Positions 36,374-44,778 of a stretch of 64,000 nucleotides of DNA are shown in pieces. The translations under genes were made by a program, and so were the position numbers. Within the stretch, counting starts at the first letter, position 1, and each line of letters begins with the position of its first letter. This DNA comes from Ideonella paludis. GTDB lineage: Bacteria; Pseudomonadota; Gammaproteobacteria; Burkholderiales; Burkholderiaceae_C. The notes beneath the pieces were generated by a model. The model did not search any database. It was not told the DNA's origin and worked only from the letters and a program-made list of their open reading frames with translations. The stretch covers positions 248,001 to 312,000 of the forward strand of contig NZ_JAGQDG010000003.1 in assembly GCF_018069865.1 (NCBI RefSeq), given 5' to 3'.

Positions 36374-37530
36374 CCAAGATGCCATGGATTTGGCAGCAGC
36401 CTGATTGGCCCCGCCTGAGTGTCGATGCACAGCGCATCGCGCCTGATTTGGCGCTGGCGCATCGCTGGTGGGGTGTGCTCGAAGGCAAGGTGGCGGCCAT
36501 TGGCTTGCCAAGCGGCCAGCAGATCGTGCTGGAGGCCTGGGCCGATGAGGTGCTGGCCACGGCGGAGATTGAAGGTCAGCGGCTGCCCTTGGAGGCTGTT
36601 CGCTCTTCGGTGATGCGCCGCTTGGGCCTTTCACAATCCCCTGGCCCGCAAGATAGGCATGTGGACGGCTTGGTCGAGGTGCTGGGCGATGCCAGCACGG
36701 CCTTTCAGCAGCCTCTCACAGAAGACCGGCTCTGCCGCTGGCAGTCGGCGCTGTTTCCTGGGGGAGTTTCGGGCATCCAGCGCATCGCCGTGGGGCGCTT
36801 GCGTGATCATGACGATCCCATGCAGATCGTCAGTGGTACGCTGGGCCGCGAAGTGGTGCACTACGAAGCGCCACCTTCCAAGCAGGTGGGGCGAGAGTTG
36901 CAACAGTTTCTGGATTGGTTTGCGGCCACCACACCTCCTCCCTCGGCACCGAGCGCCTCAGGCATGGACGCTCTGGTTCGGGCTGCCTTGGCGCACCTAT
37001 GGTTTGAAAGCATTCACCCCTTTGAGGACGGCAACGGCCGCATTGGTCGGGCGATTGTGGACATGACTCTGGCACAACACATGGGCCAACCGCTGAGGCT
37101 CTGCAGTCTGTCGCGTCAACTGATGAGGTTTCGCAAGGATTACTACGACGCGCTCAATCAAGCCCAACGCGGCCCTTGCGATGTGAGTCTTTGGGTGCAG
37201 TGGTTCGCGCAGCAATGGGCGCAAGCTTGCCAATCGGCCAGTCAGGTCATTGACCAAGTGATCTTGAAGCGCCGCTTCTGGGAGACACATGCCGACATCA
37301 ACCTGCATGAGCGGCAGCGCAAAGTGTTGCAGCGCTTGCTGGACGACGGTGACGGGGGCTTTCTGGGCGGGCTCAATGCCGACAAGTACATGAGGATGAC
37401 CGGCGTATCCAAAGCCACCGCCACGCGAGACCTCAGCCAAATGGCGAGGGCCGGCCAACTTCGCAGCCATGGCGTGGGAAAGGCTGTGCGCTATGTGGTC
37501 AATGTGCCTGAATGGACGCACGGACTTTGA
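36367..37530 (+). CDS. Fic-family protein (probable AMPylase) with N-terminal inhibitory helix and C-terminal winged helix
   Basis: Transfers AMP (or a similar moiety) to a target hydroxyl. Fic core HPFEDGNGRIGR (about residues 217-228). An inhibitory (S/T)xxxE(G/N) motif, TAEIEG at about 65-70, precedes the Fic core, so this is a class II, self-inhibited Fic. The N-terminus WIWQQPDWP matches the DUF4172 domain, and the C-terminus (VSKATATRDLSQMARAGQL) is a winged HTH that could bind the repeat array upstream. Starts at 36358, 36367 or 36379 are all possible. No antitoxin gene is adjacent. Target unknown. Confidence 0.9.
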   Translation: MSPKMPWIWQQPDWPRLSVDAQRIAPDLALAHRWWGVLEGKVAAIGLPSGQQIVLEAWADEVLATAEIEGQRLPLEAVRSSVMRRLGLSQSPGPQDRHVDGLVEVLGDASTAFQQPLTEDRLCRWQSALFPGGVSGIQRIAVGRLRDHDDPMQIVSGTLGREVVHYEAPPSKQVGRELQQFLDWFAATTPPPSAPSASGMDALVRAALAHLWFESIHPFEDGNGRIGRAIVDMTLAQHMGQPLRLCSLSRQLMRFRKDYYDALNQAQRGPCDVSLWVQWFAQQWAQACQSASQVIDQVILKRRFWETHADINLHERQRKVLQRLLDDGDGGFLGGLNADKYMRMTGVSKATATRDLSQMARAGQLRSHGVGKAVRYVVNVPEWTHGL

Positions 37531-37636
37531 GCAGCCCAAGCGATTGAAGCGCTGCAGTGATTCTCACTGAGGCGAGTCTGCCCTATCCATCAGTGGCCGT
37601 GCTCGATCGAGCCCTTCGTGGCGCCTCTCTGAAAGG

Positions 37637-37870
37637 CTAGGTCGTACCCGCTGCACACGCCGCACACAGACACGCCTTGCCCCGGCTCTCCACTGGAATC
37701 CGCTCTAACGCCCCCGGCGCGATCTTGACAGTGGTGCACCAGCACACCACCTCAAAGCTGCCGGCAGCAGCAGGTGCGCAGCGGTTAGGCTCGCCGCATA
37801 AGGGGCAGGTGGGGGCGCAGGTGGGCTGTGTCGTGCAGGCGCCGGCGTTGGGCATGGGGTGCGGTGTCAT
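37637..37870 (-). CDS. Cysteine-rich CWC family protein
   Basis: 77-residue cysteine-rich protein (CPLCGEPNRC, VVCWCTTV, CLCAAC), matching the CWC family found in beta- and gamma-proteobacteria. Likely metal-binding; no biochemical role known. The ATG overlaps the stop of the upstream GNAT gene (ATGA at 37867-37870), so it is translated with it. The palindrome GCTCGATCGAGC (37601-37612) lies downstream. Confidence 0.85.
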   Translation of the reverse strand: MTPHPMPNAGACTTQPTCAPTCPLCGEPNRCAPAAAGSFEVVCWCTTVKIAPGALERIPVESRGKACLCAACAAGTT

Positions 37871-38466
37871 GGCTTGCTGCGTTGGGTCTGTGAAGCCGCC
37901 AGCCACTCGTCGCGCAGCAGCCCCCAGATGTGGGTGTCATAGGTCTTCCCTTTGGCCGTCCAGCGCTGCCGCAGCGTGCCTTCTCGCGTAAAGCCCAGTC
38001 GTTGCAGCAGCGCGTTCGAGGCCGTGTTGAGCGGGTTGGCTTCGGCCTCCATGCGGCGCAGGCCTTCGGTGGCCCCAGCACCCGCGTGGCGGGCCAAGGC
38101 GTGGTCGAGCAGGGCGCTCAGGGCCTCACGCATCAGGCCTTGGCCCCAGTGGGCTTGGCTCATCAAATAGCCCAGTTCGGCCCGGGCGCTGGCTTCGTCA
38201 TACTTGAAGATCACGGCCGCACCGATCACCTCACCCGACTCGCGCCGGGTGACCACCCACTGCTGGGTGCCGCCGGTGGCTTGCAGGCCTTCAATGCGTG
38301 TGAGCCAAGCCTCGGCATCCGACATGCTTTGCCAGCTTGCATACGGCAGGTGGTGGGTGACGCGGTCGTCCGCGTTGATGGGAAGCAGCTGCGTCAAGTC
38401 GGCGGCGGTGACGCCACGCACGGTCAGGCGCGAGGTGTGCAGCGGGGTGATGGGGATGAGGGGCAT
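37867..38466 (-). CDS. GNAT N-acetyltransferase (RimJ/RimL type)
   Basis: 199 residues. The N-terminus LHTSRLTVRGVTAADLTQLL and the C-terminal LNTASNALLQRLGFTREGTLRQ are those of ribosomal-protein-alanine acetyltransferase-like GNATs that modify N-termini or small amines. The acetyl-CoA loop is in HWGQGLMREALSALL. Substrate not assignable. Upstream partner of the CWC gene. Confidence 0.9.
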   Translation of the reverse strand: MPLIPITPLHTSRLTVRGVTAADLTQLLPINADDRVTHHLPYASWQSMSDAEAWLTRIEGLQATGGTQQWVVTRRESGEVIGAAVIFKYDEASARAELGYLMSQAHWGQGLMREALSALLDHALARHAGAGATEGLRRMEAEANPLNTASNALLQRLGFTREGTLRQRWTAKGKTYDTHIWGLLRDEWLAASQTQRSKP

Positions 38467-38483
38467 GGGTGCATCAACGCTGT

Positions 38484-38747
38484 TTAAGTGCCAATGCTAG
38501 TGTTGCCATGGACGTCAAATGAGTCATCCAGCAGTGGAGTCGCTGCCTCCCATGCGGCAATCAGCACCTTGGCCTGCTGCAACTGCTCATCGGGGACTTG
38601 GATGCGCACCATGGGCTCCGCGGGGAGCAGGCCTGCAGCCCCTTGCAGATAGCCTCCCAGAATGTGGCACTCCACACCTTCTTCGCGCAGCAAGTCGCAC
38701 AGGATTTGGGCATCCGCTGCGTTCGCAGCATGGTAGGCGGTTTGCAT
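38484..38747 (-). CDS. DUF2007 domain protein
   Basis: 87 residues, whole-length match in pattern to DUF2007 (N-terminal AANAADAQILCDLLREEGVE, central VRIQVPDEQLQQAKVLI). Small ferredoxin-like fold proteins of unknown function, sometimes called putative signal-transducing proteins. In a run of four minus-strand genes with two GNATs and CWC. Confidence 0.8.
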   Translation of the reverse strand: MQTAYHAANAADAQILCDLLREEGVECHILGGYLQGAAGLLPAEPMVRIQVPDEQLQQAKVLIAAWEAATPLLDDSFDVHGNTSIGT

Positions 38748-38764
38748 GGTTTGTGATCCCGTAG

Positions 38765-39328
38765 TCAGCCGACGGCAGTGGGGGCGACGAGGTGACTATG
38801 CATCCAAAAGTCGCGGGCCACACCTCGGACTTGTCGGTAGCTGCGCAGCAAGCCTTCGCGCTCGAACCCACAGCGGGCCAGCACTTGCAGCGAGCGCGTG
38901 TTGCTCGCCATCACCGTGGCTTGCACGCGGACCAGCCCCACATGCGTGTGCGCCCAGTCCGTCAAGCTCCGTGCGGCGGCGCTGGCCAAGCCCTGGCCCC
39001 AAGCGTCGGGGCAGAGGTCATAGGCCAGCTCAGCACTGCGGTTGTCGGGCTGCACGGTGTGAAAGCCTGCCGTGCCCAAGAAGCGGTCAGTCTCGCGGTC
39101 GGCAATGGCTAAGCGCAGCAGGCTGGACGGCGTGAACTGTGCTTCGTCCCACACATACACCGCTAAGCGCTGCAGTGCGTCGGCGTCGTGGGTGGGCAGG
39201 TTCCAACTGGTGTGCTCCCACACGGCGGGCGCGCGCAGGGCAGCCAGCCAATGGGGCAGGTCGGCCTCACGCAAGGCCCTCAGCACCGCCTGAGGGTGCT
39301 GCAGCACAGGGCCTTGCGTGAACAGCAT
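38765..39328 (-). CDS. GNAT N-acetyltransferase
   Basis: 187 residues, second GNAT in this run. Acyl-CoA loop DAWGQGLASAAARSLTDWA and VRVQATVMASNTRSLQVLARCGFEREG-type ending mark a RimJ/RimL-like enzyme. Similar to, but clearly different from, the GNAT at 37867. Only 9 bases after the hydroxyacyl-CoA dehydrogenase upstream of it on this strand begins its 3' end at 39338. Substrate unknown. Confidence 0.88.
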   Translation of the reverse strand: MLFTQGPVLQHPQAVLRALREADLPHWLAALRAPAVWEHTSWNLPTHDADALQRLAVYVWDEAQFTPSSLLRLAIADRETDRFLGTAGFHTVQPDNRSAELAYDLCPDAWGQGLASAAARSLTDWAHTHVGLVRVQATVMASNTRSLQVLARCGFEREGLLRSYRQVRGVARDFWMHSHLVAPTAVG

Positions 39329-39337
39329 GGGTGGCCC

Positions 39338-40858
39338 TCAGCCCACCGCCCGTATACGCAGCCACGGGCTCACGCGGTAGCGCTCGCCGCGGTAGTGAGC
39401 GTCCAGGGCGTCCAGCAGGGTCACCACGGCGCCCACGCCCACGCGCTGCAGCCACTCGAAGGGGCCAGCGGGGTAGTTGACGCCCAGCTTCATCGCGGCG
39501 TCGGCGCCTTCGGTGCTGCACACGCCTTGCTGTACGGCGTCAGCGCCTTCATTGATCAGCATGGCGATGCTGCGGGCCACCACCAGGCCGGGCGCGTCGG
39601 CCATGCGCAGGGGGTGGAGGCCGGCGGCGGCCAGCACACCGGCGGCCGCCTGGGCAAAGGCCTCCGAGGCGCCTTCGGCGACGGCAAAGGCCAGGGGTGA
39701 GCCGGGGGCCACCGTGGGGGTCACGCTCCAGTCGAACACCGCCGTCTGGGCTTGGCCGTCTTGCAGCGCGCGCTGCAGCGCGGTGCGGCCGTCGGTCAGC
39801 AGCAATCGGCCTCCAGCCTCGCCGGCCCACAGCAGGCTGAGGGTGGGGGTGCTGGTGTCCCGGGTCACACCCACGCCCTGGGCTGTCAGCGCGTCAGCCA
39901 AGCGCTGTGCCTGGGCACCTTGGCCGGTGAGCGTCAACGCGGGTACCGGGCTTTGCGGGGCGGCGGCGGGCACCGCCTTGTCGGCCTCGCTTTGCGGGTA
40001 ACGGTAGAAACCTCGGCCACTCTTGCGGCCCAGCAGGCCGCCATCCACCAGGTCGCGCTGCACGCCGCTGGGCACATAGCGCTTGTCATAGAAGTTGGCT
40101 TCATAGACCGAGCGGGTCACGGCAAAGTTGGTGTCGTGGCCGATCAGGTCCATCAGCTCGCAGGGCCCCATGCGAAAGCCCACGCTGCGCAGGCAAGCGT
40201 CGGCCACTTGGGGGCTGACGGCCTGTTCGGCCAGCAGGGCCAGGGTCTCGGCATAGTAGGGCCGGGCAATGCGGTTGACGATGAAGCCCGGTGTGGATTT
40301 GGCATGCACGGCCGTCTTGCCCCAGGACTGGGCCAGGGTGAAGATGGCCTCGGCCACCTCGGGCGCGGTGTGCAGGCCGGAGACGACCTCCACCAGCTTC
40401 ATCAGCGGCACCGGGTTGAAGAAGTGCATGCCCACCAGGCGCTCGGGCCGCTTCAGGCCATTGGCCAGCGCGGTGACGGAGATAGACGAGGTGTTGGTGG
40501 CCAGCACCGCGTCTTCAGGCAACAGGGCCTCCAGCTCCGCAAACAGCTTGCGCTTGACGTCCAGGTTCTCGACGATGGCCTCCACCACCAGCGTGGCCGT
40601 CTTGCCGTAGCGCAGCGCGCTTATGGGGGTGATGCGGGTCAGCGCGGCCTCGACATCGTCATGCTGAAGCTTGCCTTTGCTGACCAGCACATGCAAGGCC
40701 ACCGAGAGTTGGTCCTTGGCCTCTTGGGCCGCGCCTTCGCGGGCGTCGTGTAAGAACACATGGTGGCCCGCCAGCGCGGCGACCTGCGCAATGCCCGCAC
40801 CCATGATGCCGGCGCCCACCACCAAGACATTGGCGGCCTGAAGATTCAAAGTGCTCAT
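39338..40858 (-). CDS. 3-hydroxyacyl-CoA dehydrogenase (PaaH-like)
   Basis: NAD-dependent dehydrogenase, 506 residues. Rossmann motif VLVVGAGIMGAGIAQVAALA, VGMHFFNPVPLMKLVEVV, and two C-terminal 3HCDH domains, the size and layout of PaaH (3-hydroxyadipyl-CoA dehydrogenase). The ATG at 40856-40858 is preferred to a TTG two codons earlier. Paired with the crotonase at 40882. Products of the box pathway are 3-hydroxyadipyl-CoA-level intermediates, which fits such an enzyme here (inference). Confidence 0.92.
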   Translation of the reverse strand: MSTLNLQAANVLVVGAGIMGAGIAQVAALAGHHVFLHDAREGAAQEAKDQLSVALHVLVSKGKLQHDDVEAALTRITPISALRYGKTATLVVEAIVENLDVKRKLFAELEALLPEDAVLATNTSSISVTALANGLKRPERLVGMHFFNPVPLMKLVEVVSGLHTAPEVAEAIFTLAQSWGKTAVHAKSTPGFIVNRIARPYYAETLALLAEQAVSPQVADACLRSVGFRMGPCELMDLIGHDTNFAVTRSVYEANFYDKRYVPSGVQRDLVDGGLLGRKSGRGFYRYPQSEADKAVPAAAPQSPVPALTLTGQGAQAQRLADALTAQGVGVTRDTSTPTLSLLWAGEAGGRLLLTDGRTALQRALQDGQAQTAVFDWSVTPTVAPGSPLAFAVAEGASEAFAQAAAGVLAAAGLHPLRMADAPGLVVARSIAMLINEGADAVQQGVCSTEGADAAMKLGVNYPAGPFEWLQRVGVGAVVTLLDALDAHYRGERYRVSPWLRIRAVG

Positions 40859-40881
40859 CGTCAAGTCTCTTAATTAATTGG

Positions 40882-41676
40882 TTATTCGGGTGCGATCCAA
40901 GCGGCGGGGCGCTTGGCCAGGAAGGCTGCAAAGCCTTCGCGGGCCTCGTCGGTGCCCCGCACGCGGGCAATGGTGGTGGCCGTCAATTCACGCACGTCGG
41001 GCGTGACGGGGCCGACCGTCAATTGGGCAAACAGGGCTTTGATCTCCCGCAGGGCCTGCGGCCCGCCCACCAGCAGCTCGTCGACCCAGCCTTGCACGGC
41101 CGCGTCCAACTGGTCTGCCGCCACGACCTCCTGCACCATGCCCATCTCCAGCGCTTGGGCAGCGGAGATGCGCTCGGTGGTCAGGGCCAGGCGCAGGGCT
41201 TGGCGCTTGCCCACGGCATTGGTCAGGTAAGGCCCAATCACCGAAGGCAAGATGCCGAACTTGGCCTCGCTGACGGCAAAGCTGGCGTTCTCGGCGGCCA
41301 CGGCGATGTCGCACGCGCAGGTCAGGCCCACGCCACCGCCCAGGGCCACGCCCTGCACACGGGCAATGGTGGGCTTGGGGCAGTGGGCAATGCGGTGCAG
41401 CATGCCGGCAAAGCGGCGCGCGTCGGCCTGGTTCCATTCCAGGCTGGCAAGGCTTGCTCGTTGCATCCATTGCAGGTCCGCCCCGGCGCTGAAGGCCTTG
41501 CCCGCGCCTTCCAGCACGATGACGCGCACTTGCGCGTCGTCGGCGAGTTGGGCAACGGCGGCATCCAGCTCGCCAATCATGGCTTCATCAAAAGCGTTGA
41601 ACACCTGCGGGCGGTTCATGCGCACGCGGGCCACGGGGCCGCCGGAAATCTCCAAGGTGCTAAAGGTCATCGTCAT
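40882..41676 (-). CDS. Enoyl-CoA hydratase/isomerase, LiuC/PaaG-like
   Basis: 264-residue crotonase. GKAFSAGADLQWMQRAS and VQGVALGGGVGLTCACD form the oxyanion hole. The SEAKFGILPSVIGPYL block, lacking GGTQRL, resembles the LiuC/AtuE (methylglutaconyl-CoA hydratase-like) branch. Together with the dehydrogenase at 39338 it can do hydration and oxidation of an aliphatic CoA ester from ring cleavage; leucine or terpenoid breakdown is an alternative. Confidence 0.85.
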   Translation of the reverse strand: MTMTFSTLEISGGPVARVRMNRPQVFNAFDEAMIGELDAAVAQLADDAQVRVIVLEGAGKAFSAGADLQWMQRASLASLEWNQADARRFAGMLHRIAHCPKPTIARVQGVALGGGVGLTCACDIAVAAENASFAVSEAKFGILPSVIGPYLTNAVGKRQALRLALTTERISAAQALEMGMVQEVVAADQLDAAVQGWVDELLVGGPQALREIKALFAQLTVGPVTPDVRELTATTIARVRGTDEAREGFAAFLAKRPAAWIAPE

Positions 41677-41725
41677 GGTGGTGTGCTTGTGATCGTGGAT
41701 CGTGTTGCAGTCAATGGGCTGCAGT

Positions 41726-42583
41726 CTAAGCGCCTTGCTGGCTCAACCAGTCGCGGGGTGAGGCTCCGACCTTTTGGGCAAACGCCCGTGAAAAGGCCGA
41801 GGGGTTGGCATAGCCCAGCTCGTCTGAAATGCGTTTGATGGCCTCGCCTTGCCGCAAACGCTGGCGGGCAATGGCCAGGCGCCACTGCGTCAGATACTCC
41901 GCGGGCGACTCTCCCAACACCGCCTTGAAACGGGTCATGAAAGCGCTGCGGGACAAGTGGGCCAGCTCGGCCATGGTCTCGACCCGCCAAGCCTCTCCGG
42001 GCCTCTCGTGCAGGGCCACCAGCGCTGCAGCGAGCTTGGGGTCGGCCAGGCCACACAGCAGGCCCACTTCCAGGCCCAATCGCTGAGGATGCTGGATCAT
42101 CCAGCGCAGCAGCTGCATCAGCACCACCTCGAACAAGCGATTGGCCACCAGGCGTTGGCCGCAGCGCACCTGTTCAGCCTCTCGAAACAGCAGGTTCAAG
42201 GCATCGCCCAAGCCATCTACCTCGTGCAGGGGCAGCACCACCAACGGTGGCAATGCGCGCACCAAAGGGTGATCTCCCCCGCCTTCAAACTCGACGGTGG
42301 CACACAGAAAGTCAGATCCGTCCTCGGGGGCGTTGTGAAAGTCATGCACCCAGGGCTGGGGGTAAAAGATGAGAGTGGGCTCGGTCAGCCGCTGGCGGCG
42401 CGGCAAGCCGCTGCGTGCGGGATGCCGCAGCTCCATCTGACCCTGTCGCAGCACATGCAAAAAGGCCCGCCCAGGCCGGGCGTCAAAGTGGGTGATGCCG
42501 CACAGCGGCCCCTCGTGGAACAGCTGCGCCTGCACCCGGAAGCGCTCCAGCAAGGGGGACAGGCGGTCCATGGAGGGCGTCAT
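41726..42583 (-). CDS. AraC-family transcriptional regulator
   Basis: Cupin-type N-terminal ligand domain (MDRLSPLLERFRV ... PGRAFLHVLRQGQMEL) and a C-terminal pair of HTH motifs (MAELAHLSRSAFMTRFKAVLG and ISDELGYANPSAFSRAFAQKV). About 285 residues from the ATG at 42581-42583; the frame is open to 42685. Divergent from the carboxymuconolactone-decarboxylase-family gene, with a perfect inverted repeat between them, so it probably controls that gene. Confidence 0.9.
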   Translation of the reverse strand: MTPSMDRLSPLLERFRVQAQLFHEGPLCGITHFDARPGRAFLHVLRQGQMELRHPARSGLPRRQRLTEPTLIFYPQPWVHDFHNAPEDGSDFLCATVEFEGGGDHPLVRALPPLVVLPLHEVDGLGDALNLLFREAEQVRCGQRLVANRLFEVVLMQLLRWMIQHPQRLGLEVGLLCGLADPKLAAALVALHERPGEAWRVETMAELAHLSRSAFMTRFKAVLGESPAEYLTQWRLAIARQRLRQGEAIKRISDELGYANPSAFSRAFAQKVGASPRDWLSQQGA

Positions 42584-42654
42584 CACTTGTACGAATGGAT
42601 ATGTTTGGTGGCAATTATGGTGCCAAAAACTCTGTGTATCGACGCACAGTGAGG

Positions 42655-42676
42655 GTGTTGGCGGTGCTGCCAACAC
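42655..42676. promoter_or_regulatory. Inverted repeat between the AraC regulator and 42717
   Basis: GTGTTGGC-N6-GCCAACAC, eight-base perfect arms, centred about 50 bases before the ATG at 42717. A candidate operator; as a hairpin in RNA it has no T-run. Confidence 0.5.
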
Positions 42677-42716
42677 ATTCATCACTGCGCCTTTGTGCGC
42701 TCAGCCGGAGTTCACC

Positions 42717-43262
42717 ATGTCTCATCTGCCCCTTCTTACTGCCGACCAAGCCCGTGGCCCAGCCGCCCCTCTCTTGGCGGAGATTCAAACGGCTTTTGGC
42801 GCCACGCCGAATATGTTCAAGGCCGCGGCCAACTCGCCCGCCGCCTTGCAAGCCCTGTGGGGCAGCTTCAAAGCGCTGGGCCAGGGCACCCTGCCGGCCA
42901 AGCTGACCGAGCAGCTTGCCGTGGCCGTCGCCAATCGCAACAGCTGCCACTACTGCTTGGCGGCGCACACAGCCCTGGGCAGAAAGGCGGGGGCGACTGC
43001 GCAGGAGATGTCGGCTGCGCAGCTGGGGCAGTCGGAAGACCTGAAAACCGCCACAGCCTTGGGCTTTGCAGTGGCGGTGGTGGAGGGCCGAGGTCAGGTC
43101 AATCCGCCTCAGCTCGATGCACTGCGCGCCGTGGGCTTCACGAATGAAGAAATGATGGAGCTGCTGGCGCATGTCGCGCTGAACCTCTTCACCAATTATG
43201 TGAATGTGGTGTTTGACGTCGAGCTCGACTTCCCCAAGGTCGAGTTGCGCCTGGCCCAATGA
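42717..43262 (+). CDS. Carboxymuconolactone decarboxylase/AhpD-family protein
   Basis: 181 residues with the peroxidatic-type motif NRNSCHYCLAAHT (CxxC plus His), so more like AhpD-type alkylhydroperoxidases than true carboxymuconolactone decarboxylase. N-terminus AAPLLAEIQTAFGATPNMFKAAANSP is typical. GGAG six bases before the ATG. Likely thiol-based peroxide defence under the AraC regulator. Confidence 0.88.
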   Translation: MSHLPLLTADQARGPAAPLLAEIQTAFGATPNMFKAAANSPAALQALWGSFKALGQGTLPAKLTEQLAVAVANRNSCHYCLAAHTALGRKAGATAQEMSAAQLGQSEDLKTATALGFAVAVVEGRGQVNPPQLDALRAVGFTNEEMMELLAHVALNLFTNYVNVVFDVELDFPKVELRLAQ

Positions 43263-43368
43263 TCGATGCATCATGAGCAAAAGCCATCGCATCCTTACAC
43301 CGCTGCAGGAGCGGGGCTCGCCTGCACCGCAGGCTGAGCATCAACACCGAAGATGGATGGTCCCTGCC

Positions 43369-44655
43369 TCAATAAGTCTCCAGGTGCAGCCGCCCCTCTG
43401 ACTTGAGTTGGGCCCCGAGCTGGGCCCAGCTCCCTCCCGACTGCTCGATCAAGTCACGCAAGGCCATCACCACGCCTTCTTCCATGGCCTTCAGGCCGCA
43501 GACGTAGACAAAAGTGTTGGCGTCCTTGAGCAGGGGCACCAGGTCTGCGGCCCGCTCTTTGATCGCGTCTTGCACATACTTCTTGGGCTGACCTGCCACG
43601 CGTGAGAAGGCAAAGTTGATGTCGATGAAGTCCTTGGGCAGGTTCATCAGCGGCCCGAAGTAAGGCAACTCCTCCGGCGTGCGCGCCCCGAAGAACAGCA
43701 TCAGCTTGCCGCCTTCGAATTTGCCGGAGGCGCGTAAGCGGCGGCGCCACTCCGTCATCGCCCGCATCGGCGCACTGCCGGTGCCGGTGCAGATCATGAT
43801 GATGTTGGAGCGCGGGTGGTTGGGCATCAGGAAGCTGTGGCCGAAAGGCCCGATCACCTGCACGGTGTCGCCCACCTGCAGGTCGCACATATAGTTGCTG
43901 GCCACGCCGCGCACTGCTCGGCCTTGGTGGTCTTCCAGCACCCGCTTGATGGTCAGGGACAGGTTGTTGTAGCCGGGGCGCTCGCCATTGCGCGGGCTGG
44001 CAATGCTGTACTGGCGGGCATGGTGAGGCCGACCCTTCTCGTCAACGCCGGGCGGGATGATGCCAATGCTCTGCCCCTCCAGCACCGGAAAGGGCATGGC
44101 GCCAAAGTCCAGCATCACATGGTGGGTGTCGTACTCCTTGCCCACTTCCGTCACCCGCACATTGCCGACCACGGTGGCCGTGATGCTGCTCTGCGCGCTG
44201 GTGGGGCCATAGAGCTTGGTGTAGGCATGAGCGGCCGACCACGGCGGCAGCGTGGCGCCCCAATCGGCGCTTCGGAAGGGCTGCTCGCCGGTAGTGTCGG
44301 CGGGGGCTGCGGGCGCTGCAGGCGCTGCTGAGGGCTCGGCCGACGCTTCACCGCTGGGGGCCAATGCGGCCAATTGGTCTCGGCTCAACTCAGCCGGCAA
44401 CTCGTCCCAACTGAGCTGCTCCTCAACGCTGTAGGCATGGCCTGGTGCGACGGTGCGGTAGTTGTCGATGGAGCCCGTGGGGCAGGGCGAGATGCAGGCA
44501 TTGCACCAGTTGCACAGGTTCACATCCACCACATAGTTGCGCGAGTCGTGAGTGATGGCGTTCTGCGGGCACGTGGCCTCGCAGGTGTTGCAGCGGATGC
44601 AGATCTCGGGGTCGATGAGATGTTGCTTGAGCAACTTGGGCAGCGCAGCGTTCAT
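43369..44655 (-). CDS. boxA: Benzoyl-CoA 2,3-epoxidase reductase component BoxA
   Basis: FAD- and Fe-S-containing reductase that passes electrons from NADPH to BoxB. Two ferredoxin-type [4Fe-4S] motifs at the N-terminus ([12 protein letters not shown] and [12 protein letters not shown]), an Ala/Pro linker, then a ferredoxin-NADP reductase module with RQYSIAS (FAD) and [13 protein letters not shown] (NADPH). 428 residues from the ATG at 44653-44655. Downstream of boxC and boxB on the same strand, so boxC-boxB-boxA is one operon. Confidence 0.95.
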   Translation of the reverse strand: MNAALPKLLKQHLIDPEICIRCNTCEATCPQNAITHDSRNYVVDVNLCNWCNACISPCPTGSIDNYRTVAPGHAYSVEEQLSWDELPAELSRDQLAALAPSGEASAEPSAAPAAPAAPADTTGEQPFRSADWGATLPPWSAAHAYTKLYGPTSAQSSITATVVGNVRVTEVGKEYDTHHVMLDFGAMPFPVLEGQSIGIIPPGVDEKGRPHHARQYSIASPRNGERPGYNNLSLTIKRVLEDHQGRAVRGVASNYMCDLQVGDTVQVIGPFGHSFLMPNHPRSNIIMICTGTGSAPMRAMTEWRRRLRASGKFEGGKLMLFFGARTPEELPYFGPLMNLPKDFIDINFAFSRVAGQPKKYVQDAIKERAADLVPLLKDANTFVYVCGLKAMEEGVVMALRDLIEQSGGSWAQLGAQLKSEGRLHLETY

Positions 44656-44778
44656 GGAAAGAGCCTCGAAGAGAGATGCGAAGTATCGAAGCATGGCGGC
44701 GGCTTGTGTCGCGGGTGAAACCCGTCGACTCGAACCCGCCGGCGCCAAGGTGGCGCCCTGCGGGCGTCCGCCTTGGCG

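Noticed and set aside
36367-37530. Fic plus neighbour as a classical two-gene toxin-antitoxin pair
   Set aside because: The inhibitory motif is inside the same protein and the next gene (CWC) is on the opposite strand, so no separate antitoxin is evident.
37601-37612. GCTCGATCGAGC palindrome as an operator
   Set aside because: Lies between convergent gene ends (Fic and CWC) with no promoter nearby; at most a weak terminator stem.
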